Origin: JAAYZK01 sp964535025
GTDB taxonomy: Bacteria > Planctomycetota > Phycisphaerae > SM23-33 > FEN-1343
NCBI GenBank assembly: GCA_964535025.1
Contig: CAZHRW010000055.1
Coordinates: 1 to 15,478, forward strand
Reading direction: 5' to 3'
DNA length: 15,478 nt
Below are positions 11,055 through 15,478 of the stretch, in pieces. Under the pieces are notes generated by a model. It had not been told where the DNA came from. It did no database searches and saw only the letters and a program-made list of their open reading frames with translations. The position numbers were made by a program, and so were the translations under genes. The stretch's first letter is position 1. The number at the start of each line of letters is the position of its first letter.

Positions 11055-11063
11055 TTACCCGTT

Positions 11064-11118
11064 GGCTTGGGAGACCAAGCCCGTTGGTCCCAGCGGACCT
11101 TTGAACGCACGAGAGTGC
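11064..11118 (+). promoter_or_regulatory. Structured 5' leader: three tandem tetraloop hairpins
   Basis: Three perfect stems follow each other. GGCTTGG-GAGA-CCAAGCC is at 11064-11081 (7 bp), GGTCC-CAGC-GGACC at 11086-11099 (5 bp) and GCAC-GAGA-GTGC at 11107-11118 (4 bp). Two loops are GNRA (GAGA). They fill the leader between the promoter and the AGGAG ribosome binding site at 11121-11125. They may stabilise the mRNA, bind a protein or control translation. I do not recognise a known riboswitch class. Confidence 0.6.
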
Positions 11119-11131
11119 ACAGGAGACTGAA

Positions 11132-11722
11132 ATGACGAACGAGTTGAAGAAGTCGATCGAATCCCTTCGCAGTATCGCCCCCAAGCTCAATGCCGCCACA
11201 GACAAGGCCGCGAGCGTTGTCGCCGAGGTCGAGAGGCTGCTCGGCGAGGAGTTGAGCATCGGCATCCCGGCCGAGGTTGACTTTGAATCCCAGTCTCGGA
11301 AGGTTCCCCGGGATGAATACTCCGACAAAACGGTCGAGGTCGAGGATGCTCTCCGCTTGGCCTACGGGCGCAGCTCTTCCTGCGGCTCGTTCCGGCTGAT
11401 GGTGGAGCAGTATCGAGTCTGGCCGGGCGAGTACGTCGGCGATTCCATCGAGGAAGTCTTGCAGCAGTGGCCGTGGGGATCAGCCCCCCGCAAGCTGAAG
11501 CTCGACAGCTTCGCTGTGCTGCCGGATCTGCTGACGAGAATTGCCGAAGAGGCCGGCAAGTCGCTGAGCGCCGCCGACGCCGCAAGCGAGATCGTCATCA
11601 AGGCGGCCGATGCTCTGCCGCAGAACGAACCGGTGCGGGTGTTTGTCAAGACGACCGAAGCCCCGAACGAACCGGTGCGGGTGTCTGTCAAGACGACCAA
11701 AGCCCGAACGAAGCAGTCGTAG
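11132..11722 (+). CDS. 196-aa protein of unknown function
   Basis: No named domain is recognised. The N-terminal 40 residues look helical and possibly coiled (ELKKSIESLRSIAPKLNAATDKAASVVAEVERLLGEEL). The middle is a compact mixed region (EDALRLAYGRSSSCGSFRLMVEQYRVWPGEY ... WPWGSAPRKLKLDSFAVLPDLLTRIAEEA). The C-terminus is a 14-residue tandem duplication (NEPVRVFVKTTEAP / NEPVRVSVKTTKAR) ending in a basic tail. AGGAG with a 6-base spacer, an upstream promoter with a structured leader, and a terminator just downstream make this a stand-alone, well-supported gene. I recall similar unnamed proteins in planctomycetes. It is probably cytoplasmic, since there is no signal or membrane segment. Confidence 0.82.
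   Translation: MTNELKKSIESLRSIAPKLNAATDKAASVVAEVERLLGEELSIGIPAEVDFESQSRKVPRDEYSDKTVEVEDALRLAYGRSSSCGSFRLMVEQYRVWPGEYVGDSIEEVLQQWPWGSAPRKLKLDSFAVLPDLLTRIAEEAGKSLSAADAASEIVIKAADALPQNEPVRVFVKTTEAPNEPVRVSVKTTKARTKQS
11624..11707 (+). repeat. 42-bp tandem duplication inside the 196-aa gene
   Basis: Positions 11624-11665 and 11666-11707 are adjacent 42-base copies differing at a few bases. They keep the frame and add one extra 14-residue NEPVRV-x-VKTT-x-A unit to the protein end. The close identity suggests a recent slippage or duplication. Confidence 0.85.
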
Positions 11723-11748
11723 GCCGCAGATCCCGGGACCGACGAACC

Positions 11749-11778
11749 GGGGCCGAGCTTGTTGTTCGGCCCCTTCTT
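11749..11778 (+). terminator. Rho-independent terminator
   Basis: GGGGCCGA (11749-11756) pairs perfectly with TCGGCCCC (11766-11773) around a 9-base loop, followed by TTCTT. It lies 26 bases after the stop of the 196-aa gene and separates it from the convergent minus-strand PEP-CTERM gene. Confidence 0.75.
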
Positions 11779-11808
11779 ATGCGCTACTGTCGTAAGGTGC
11801 ATCCAGCC

Positions 11809-12783
11809 TCAGCGGCGACGCCGGCGCAGGGTCAGGCCGCCGAACGCCAGGAGGGAGAGGGCGGCCGGCTCCGGAACGGCGGTCGTACCGAAATTCTGCT
11901 TGAGGATACTGAAGTCCGTGAGGTTAACAGACCCGCGGCCGTCGAAATCGCCCATCGCCCATGTCGCACCGGACGTGGTACCGAAATTGTACTTCAGGAT
12001 GCCGAAGTCATCGAGATCGACTCGGTCATCGCGGTTGGCATCGCCAGGAAGGTGCGCTATAAGGAAGAGCATTCCAGTGTTCCTGGTAACCTCCACAGCC
12101 CAACGGGTGCCGTCCAGCCCTTCAGCGCTCACAAAACCTGTACCCATCACACGATCCCCATCAAGCGAGATGCCCCCGCCGACGCGAAAATCGAGGGTAT
12201 GGAAGACTACGGTGCTGGAGTGGTCCACGCAGAGTTGCCTTACAGAGCCGCCCCAGAAGTCCACGGAGCTATTGTCATAGGCGCGAAACGTGTCGATGGA
12301 GCCACCGAGGATACGAGCGGTGCTGTTATCCTTAGTGTAGACGTAATCGATTCCACCACCGGTCACTTGCAAGGTGCTGGAATCGTACGCATCCACGTCA
12401 TAGGGTGAGCCGCCCCTGATGTAGGCTGTACTGCTCTGGTAGGTATTGAGTTGGTGGATGGAGTGGTATGTTTGGGGAAACGCTGGACCTTTGGAAACGA
12501 CCGTAGCGTTGTCCCAAGTGTTGAGTTCCCAGACCTCCCCGTATCCATCCAGTTCCGCGCGGGCAGTGTTGTAGGCGTGGAGGCGACTGACTGAAGCGCC
12601 CTGGCAGACGTAGGCTTGGCTTCGGTCGTATGAAAGAACCTGGTCGTGATGGCCATCGGGAACCGTCAATTCCTCATCATCCCAGAGGATGAAGTCGGCG
12701 GTCGCCACACCAACGGCGGACAACATCACCGCAGAAACCAGAGCGCCAAACACGGCCGTACGCGTCGAAGATACGATACCCAT
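11809..12783 (-). CDS. Secreted dockerin-containing PEP-CTERM protein
   Basis: 324 aa. A signal peptide covers about residues 1-29 (hydrophobic VFGALVSAVMLSAVGVATA). The body (30-240) contains repeated short beta units of the type YxSSTxxxxGGxI and DNSTARILGGSID, likely a beta-solenoid. Two dockerin-like calcium repeats follow, GDANRDDRVDLDDFGILKYNFG (about 247-268) and GDFDGRGSVNLTDFSILKQNFG (about 278-299). The end is VPEP (303-306), a short hydrophobic stretch and RRRRR, the exosortase sorting tag. The protein should be exported, processed by exosortase and placed at the cell surface. GGGAGTG about 7 bases before the ATG supports the start. It begins 35 bases after the repeat membrane protein gene, so they form a probable two-gene unit. 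No exosortase is in the window. Confidence 0.92.
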   Translation of the reverse strand: MGIVSSTRTAVFGALVSAVMLSAVGVATADFILWDDEELTVPDGHHDQVLSYDRSQAYVCQGASVSRLHAYNTARAELDGYGEVWELNTWDNATVVSKGPAFPQTYHSIHQLNTYQSSTAYIRGGSPYDVDAYDSSTLQVTGGGIDYVYTKDNSTARILGGSIDTFRAYDNSSVDFWGGSVRQLCVDHSSTVVFHTLDFRVGGGISLDGDRVMGTGFVSAEGLDGTRWAVEVTRNTGMLFLIAHLPGDANRDDRVDLDDFGILKYNFGTTSGATWAMGDFDGRGSVNLTDFSILKQNFGTTAVPEPAALSLLAFGGLTLRRRRR

Positions 12784-12818
12784 GGTTCACTCCCTATTTG
12801 CGAAAACATCCGGTCTTG

Positions 12819-13568
12819 TTACGGGGCGGACCAGATGAGCTTGCCCTTCGCGTCGGCCAGGCGCAGCCTCGGCCCGTCCTCGAAGGCGTCCAGCCCGGCG
12901 CGGATCTTGCCCTTCGCGTCGAACAGGCCCAGCCCCGGCCCGTTCTCGTCCACGCCCAGCCCGGCGCGGGTCTTGCCCTTCTGGTCGGCCAGGCGCAGCC
13001 TCGGCCCGGCCTCGGCCACGTCCAGCGCGGCGCGGACCTCGCCTTTCGCGTCGAACAGGCGCAGCGCCGACCCGTCCTCGACCATGCTCAGCATCGCGCG
13101 GAGCTCGCCCTTCGCGGTGAACAGGGCGAGCCCCGGCCCGTACTTGGTCGCTACCAGCCCGGCGCGGGGATTGCCCTTCTCGTCGAATAGGCGCAGCCCC
13201 GGCCCGTTCTTGTCCACGTCCAGCATCGCGCGGGTCTTGCCCTTCGCGTCGAACAGGCACAGCCCCGGCCTGTCCTCGCCCATGCTCAGCAGGGCGCGGG
13301 TTTTGCCCTTCTCGTCGACGAGGATAAACCGCTGCGCCCTGACCTCGCGATGGACAGGCGCGGGCCGAGGGTTCTGCCCCCTAACGACGGGCTCGGCGGC
13401 GATACGTTCGAAGATGTCCGCAGGCGCGGGCGGGGGGTTTTGTCCCATGACGACCGCCAGGAGCGCCAGGATGCCCCCGGCGGCGACGACGACGATTATT
13501 CGGCGATTCACGCGTCTGGCGTGGGCCAGGTCGCATTCGAGCCTTTCGAGGCGTTCTTCGGTCATCAT
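12819..13568 (-). CDS. Single-pass membrane protein with 22-residue repeats
   Basis: 249 aa. The N-terminus (MMTEERLERLECDLAHARRVNRR) is charged and possibly helical, followed by one membrane segment (about 23-41, IIVVVAAGGILALLAVVMG). A Pro-rich linker leads to seven full 22-residue repeats (83-236) and a partial eighth. The consensus is L-F-D-x-K-G-K-x-R-A-x-L-x(5)-G-P-x-L-x. The repeat should form a regular beta-rich array outside the membrane. I know similar LxDxxGKxRAxL proteins from many bacteria without a fixed function. GGGAG six bases before the first ATG supports the start, and the second Met is also possible. The 66-base period keeps other frames open on both strands; the plus-strand frame here is a shadow. 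It probably shares a transcript with the PEP-CTERM gene downstream. Confidence 0.85.
   Translation of the reverse strand: MMTEERLERLECDLAHARRVNRRIIVVVAAGGILALLAVVMGQNPPPAPADIFERIAAEPVVRGQNPRPAPVHREVRAQRFILVDEKGKTRALLSMGEDRPGLCLFDAKGKTRAMLDVDKNGPGLRLFDEKGNPRAGLVATKYGPGLALFTAKGELRAMLSMVEDGSALRLFDAKGEVRAALDVAEAGPRLRLADQKGKTRAGLGVDENGPGLGLFDAKGKIRAGLDAFEDGPRLRLADAKGKLIWSAP
12822..13322 (-). repeat. 66-bp coding repeat array (7.6 units)
   Basis: This is the DNA behind the 22-residue repeats of the membrane protein. Units begin at each L(F/A/V)D codon triplet and share phrases such as TTCGACGCGAAGGGC on the minus strand. The near-identical units make copy-number change by recombination likely. Confidence 0.8.
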
Positions 13569-13897
13569 TGTGCGCTCCCTTTGTGATTGTCATTCCCAAT
13601 TCTGCCAAGATTGAGACGCATCAACCCGGGAACTCGGCCGAAGGGCCTGGGCAGGCGCAAGTGCCCCTTGCCCCATGACGTGGTCAGCGCTGCCGTTCCC
13701 GACGGAACAGGCGGACCAGAAACAAGTCTACCGCGCATGCTGGTGGCGTCAAGGTGGATTCCCGACGCTGCGGCGGACTGGATTGACGCGAACCAGTTGG
13801 GGCGGCGGAACCTCACGCCCGACCAGATGAGCCTGCTGCGGGGGCGAAGGTACAACCGGCTGAAGGGGAAGCGGGAAGACAATCTGAAGCAGAACAT

Positions 13898-13924
13898 CCC
13901 GAAGGGACATTTTGTCCCTTCGGG
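13898..13924 (+). repeat. Palindrome P1 (12-bp perfect stem, TTT loop)
   Basis: CCCGAAGGGACA (13898-13909) pairs without mismatch with TGTCCCTTCGGG (13913-13924). It encodes P-K-G-H-F-V-P-S-G directly before TADKLAGEHGV. Confidence 0.9.
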
Positions 13925-14052
13925 GCGGACTGCTGACAAGCTCGCCGGGGAACACGGCGTGGACGCCCGCACGATTCGCCGTGACGGCCAATATGCCGAG
14001 GCGGTCGGGCGAAGGTACAACCGGCTGAAGAAGGCGGCGCATCGCCCCCAGA

Positions 14053-14075
14053 AACGTCCTCAAAATGAGGACGTT
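14053..14075 (+). repeat. Palindrome P2 (10-bp perfect stem, AAA loop)
   Basis: AACGTCCTCA (14053-14062) pairs with TGAGGACGTT (14066-14075). It encodes RPQNEDV before TAERLVK. Confidence 0.9.
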
Positions 14076-14103
14076 AAGCCCGAGCGCACAGCCGAGCGCC
14101 TGG

Positions 14104-14128
14104 TCAAGTGCTCAAAATGAGCACTTGA
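14104..14128 (+). repeat. Palindrome P3 (11-bp perfect stem, AAA loop) at the frame break
   Basis: TCAAGTGCTCA (14104-14114) pairs with TGAGCACTTGA (14118-14128). The right arm supplies the TGA stop of the first frame, while the second frame reads it as QNEHL. Confidence 0.9.
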
Positions 14129-14246
14129 AGATAGCCACCAACCAGCTGGGACGGCGGAACCTGAGCCCGGAGCAGCTGAGCCTGTTGAAGGGAAGAAGGT
14201 ACAACCGGGCGAAGGGGAAGCGGGAAGACAACCTGAAGCAGAACAT

Positions 14247-14273
14247 CCCGAAACCTCAAAATGATGCTTCGGG
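14247..14273 (+). repeat. Palindrome P4 (imperfect, AAA loop)
   Basis: Arms 14247-14258 and 14262-14273 pair at 10 of 12 positions around the same TCA-AAA-TGA centre. It encodes PQNDAS before TAARLAKEH. Confidence 0.75.
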
Positions 14274-14327
14274 GAATACTGCGGCCCGCCTGGCGAAGGA
14301 ACACGACGGAGGACGAGGCCAGCCGCG

Positions 14328-14354
14328 AAGTGGGGGCCAAATTGACACCCACTT
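14328..14354 (+). repeat. Palindrome P5 (imperfect, CAA-A-TTG centre)
   Basis: Arms 14328-14340 and 14342-14354 pair at 11 of 13 positions, with AAGTGGG/CCCACTT on the outside. It encodes GGQIDTH before TADKLAQEHGV. Confidence 0.75.
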
Positions 14355-14490
14355 AAGGACGGCCGACAAACTCGCTCAAGAGCATGGCGTCTCGGCCCCG
14401 ACGATCAAGCGCGACGGCCGGTACGCCGAGGCGGTCGGGCGAAAGTACAACGGGCTGAAGCGACACGATGGGGGCCAGGGCGATCAAAAA

Positions 14491-14515
14491 TCGGGGGGTC
14501 AAATTGACACCCCGA
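14491..14515 (+). repeat. Palindrome P6 (one mismatch, CAA-A-TTG centre)
   Basis: Arms 14491-14502 and 14504-14515 pair at 11 of 12 positions (TCGGGG/CCCCGA outside, GTCAA/TTGAC inside). It encodes GGQIDTP before TADKLAQEHG. Confidence 0.8.
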
Positions 14516-14560
14516 ACACCGCCGACAAACTTGCCCAAGAGCACGGCGGGCAGCGCCAGG

Positions 14561-14583
14561 CAAGTCCTCAAAATGAGCACTTG
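14561..14583 (+). repeat. Palindrome P7 (one mismatch, AAA loop)
   Basis: Arms 14561-14570 and 14574-14583 pair at 9 of 10 positions (CAAGT/ACTTG outside, CTCA/TGAG inside). It encodes PQNEHL before TADRLGKEHGV. Confidence 0.8.
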
Positions 14584-14706
14584 AAGACAGCCGACCGCCT
14601 AGGCAAGGAGCATGGCGTCTCGGCTCCGACTATCAGGCGTGACGGCCAATATGCCGAGGCGGTTGCCAAGCTAGGGCTCACGGCAGTGATACTTCTTCGC
14701 GGTATC

Positions 14707-14728
14707 CGGCCCGATATGGGCCGCTTTT
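14707..14728 (+). terminator. Hairpin with short T-run after the mosaic region
   Basis: CGGCCC (14707-14712) pairs with GGGCCG (14718-14723) around GATAT, followed by CTTTTCC. It could end transcripts of the ParB-like region, or act as a leader element 16 bases before the next ATG. The T-run is only four bases. Confidence 0.4.
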
Positions 14729-14743
14729 CCCAAAGGGGGGACC

Positions 14744-15121
14744 ATGCTACCAATCAATTCAGGCGCTGTGACTGTTGGCACCAGCTACACGAGCCTGTAC
14801 GAGTATCCGTCCGGTGGCGGCTACGCGACGTGCGTTGTCAGCGTGCACAGCGCCGCCGGGAGTGCCGCGAGCCTGTCGGACTTCCGGCTGAGCGTGAAAG
14901 CCCACGAGGACGACGACTTCGAGCCCATCGTCGGGACAAGCGACTGGGGGGCGGGAACGACCGACACGGTTGTGTTCTGCACCGCGACCGTCCCGAACAC
15001 ACTGGCGGCGGACAAGACGGCCCTGGTCAAGTTCGCCATCGGCGGGTATTGGGCCATCAGGCTTGACGCCAAGGTGGCAGCCGACACGGCGACAATCACT
15101 GTCAGGGGGACGATGGTATGA
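14744..15121 (+). CDS. Small beta-rich phage-like structural protein
   Basis: 125 aa, no signal peptide, no Lys-rich region and an unbroken run of short beta strands (SGAVTVGTSYTSLYEYPSGGGYATCVVSVHS ... TALVKFAIGGYWAIRLDAKVAADTATITVRGTMV). No named domain is recognised. The composition suits a virion decoration or tail protein, and its neighbours point the same way. A GGGGGG run ending about 3-4 bases before the ATG at 14744 acts as the ribosome binding site. Its TGA overlaps the ATG of the following gene (ATGA), so the two are translationally coupled. Confidence 0.75.
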   Translation: MLPINSGAVTVGTSYTSLYEYPSGGGYATCVVSVHSAAGSAASLSDFRLSVKAHEDDDFEPIVGTSDWGAGTTDTVVFCTATVPNTLAADKTALVKFAIGGYWAIRLDAKVAADTATITVRGTMV

Positions 15122-15478
15122 GCTATGGCACCTATGGCACACACCGGGGCGGGGACTTCGAGGCCTTCGGCGACGGGTCGGACGGCGACGCGCACTTCGT
15201 CATCGGCGGCGGCGCGACGCAATACCTCACACAGCCGGTCTACCAGTTCAAGAGCTTGACCATTGACGCGGGGGTGACGGTCGCGCAGCAGGCTTGGGCG
15301 ACGGGTCTGTACCCCGTGCAGTGGGTCTATTGCCGGACCCCCATCGTCATCAACGGCACCCTCTCGGTATCGGCCGTGGCCGGTGGGGTCGCGGACACCG
15401 ACGAGGCCGTCCCCGGCACCGTCGCGGACAACGGCGGCGGCACGGTCGGGTCGGACGGCTCCCCGCCGGTCTTTCACG
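15118..15478 (+). CDS. Gly-rich beta protein, phage-like, cut by the window end
   Basis: At least 120 codons are open from the ATG at 15118 to the end with no stop, so the gene is partial at its 3' end. It begins MSYGTYGTHRGGDFEAFGDGSDGD and continues with HFVIGGGATQYLTQPVYQFKSLTIDAG. Later comes TPIVINGTLSVSAVAGGVADTDEAVPGTVADNGGG. The SLTIDAGVTV and VINGTLSVS phrases resemble the strand pattern of the 306-aa protein at 8696-9616 (SLTIEDG), so it is probably another beta-helix-like virion or fibre protein. The start is fixed by the ATGA overlap with the 125-aa gene. GGGGGA about 5 bases upstream can serve as ribosome binding site. No signal peptide is seen. Confidence 0.75.
   Translation, partial: MSYGTYGTHRGGDFEAFGDGSDGDAHFVIGGGATQYLTQPVYQFKSLTIDAGVTVAQQAWATGLYPVQWVYCRTPIVINGTLSVSAVAGGVADTDEAVPGTVADNGGGTVGSDGSPPVFH

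Larger units (their letters stand above)
13737..14120 (+). pseudogene. ParB/HTH-like protein, truncated first part of a mosaic
   Basis: The recognisable part starts at about 13764 with DAAADWIDANQLGRRNLTPDQMSLLRGRRYN. It continues through KREDNLKQNIPK, a linker, TADKLAGEHGVDARTIRRDGQYAEAV (a helix-turn-helix), and a second, shortened round RRYNRLKK...TAERLVK before a TGA at 14118-14120. NQ-x-GRRNL-(T/S)-PEQ plus TAERLAxEHGVSxxTIRRD is typical of ParB-like DNA-binding proteins on phages and plasmids (family recollection). The usual N-terminal ParB domain is absent; upstream codons are unrelated and there is no ribosome binding site. The TGA falls inside palindrome P3, and homology continues in the +1 frame. 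I read it as a broken, internally duplicated gene, but expression by frameshifting cannot be excluded. Confidence 0.65.
13791..14252 (+). repeat. Direct repeat pair of the NQLGRRNL...NIPK module
   Basis: Positions 13791-13903 and 14140-14252 are 113-base copies at a constant offset of 349 bases. The last 58 bases (13846-13903 and 14195-14252) differ at only three positions. They encode the same NQLGRRNL to KQNIPK segment in two different frames. Confidence 0.85.
13981..14666 (+). repeat. Direct repeats of the RRDGQYAEAV module
   Basis: Positions 13981-14030 and 14411-14460 are 50-base copies with few differences. A third, shorter copy (14640-14666) carries the same GACGGCCAATATGCCGAGG phrase. 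They encode the end of the HTH module, and two of the three are fused to a following (R/K)YN-x-LK segment. Confidence 0.8.
14104..14670 (+). pseudogene. ParB/HTH-like mosaic, second part in +1 frame
   Basis: Homology resumes in the +1 frame at NEHLKIATNQLGRRNLSPEQLSLLKGRRYN and KREDNLKQNIPK. It then shows four TA-x-(K/R)L modules: TAARLAKEH, TADKLAQEHGVSAPTIKRDGRYAEAV, TADKLAQEHG and TADRLGKEHGVSAPTIRRDGQYAEAV. The usual C-terminal part is missing; after AEAVAKLG the frame runs on into the next gene (to 15066) without family-like sequence. The only upstream ATG in this frame (14065) lies in palindrome P2 and has no ribosome binding site. Modules are joined in odd orders (AEAVGRKYNGLK), the mark of recombination between internal repeats. 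Either the whole region is a decayed gene or it is a modular cassette read in an unusual way. Confidence 0.6.

Noticed and set aside
12646..13614. 322-codon plus-strand open frame rich in FASxRxSPGP repeats
   Set aside because: The regular appearance comes from the 66-bp repeats of the minus-strand membrane protein gene, which has a ribosome binding site, a membrane segment and a sensible repeat consensus.
13850..14600. CRISPR array, suggested by regularly recurring CAAAATG words
   Set aside because: Repeats are palindromic coding segments at unequal spacing with variable arms; spacers are homologous coding modules, not unique sequences, and no cas genes are present.

Overview
The window is GC-rich bacterial DNA that most resembles a planctomycete, probably of the Phycisphaerae or a relative. 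The evidence is a secreted dockerin-plus-PEP-CTERM protein (11809-12783, minus), a 22-residue-repeat membrane protein, a uroporphyrinogen-decarboxylase-family (URO-D) enzyme joined to uvrA, and phage-like beta-rich proteins of a kind I associate with these genomes. The taxonomic placement is inference; there is no rRNA in the window.

Layout. Positions 1-1080 hold no gene I can support, only repeated intergenic motifs. Positions 1081-4990 form a minus-strand unit: a good sigma70-type promoter, uvrA, and a URO-D-family gene whose start codon overlaps the uvrA stop (ATGA). Positions 5110-6951 (minus) encode a membrane hybrid histidine kinase. Positions 6952-7494 look empty, followed by what looks like the orphan 3' end of an integrase-type gene (7495-7626).

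From 7753 the plus strand carries accessory, phage-like genes: a 297-aa unknown protein, a 306-aa beta-rich repetitive protein, two cysteine-rich zinc-ribbon-type proteins coupled by an ATGA overlap, and then, after its own promoter and a leader with three tetraloop hairpins, a 196-aa unknown gene with a clean terminator. A convergent minus-strand pair follows (13568 to 11809): the 22-aa-repeat membrane protein and the PEP-CTERM/dockerin protein. The plus strand then resumes with a mosaic, frame-broken ParB/HTH-like region (13737-14670) and two more overlapping phage-like structural genes, the last running off the window end.

The most unusual signal is in the mosaic region. Seven palindromes sit there, each with a 1- or 3-base A/T centre in the same codon phase. 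Six lie directly in front of a TA-x-(K/R)LA helix-turn-helix module and one lies at the frame break. Their arms differ from copy to copy, yet each arm stays complementary to its partner. This suggests selection for, or copying through, a nucleic-acid hairpin rather than conservation of the peptide.
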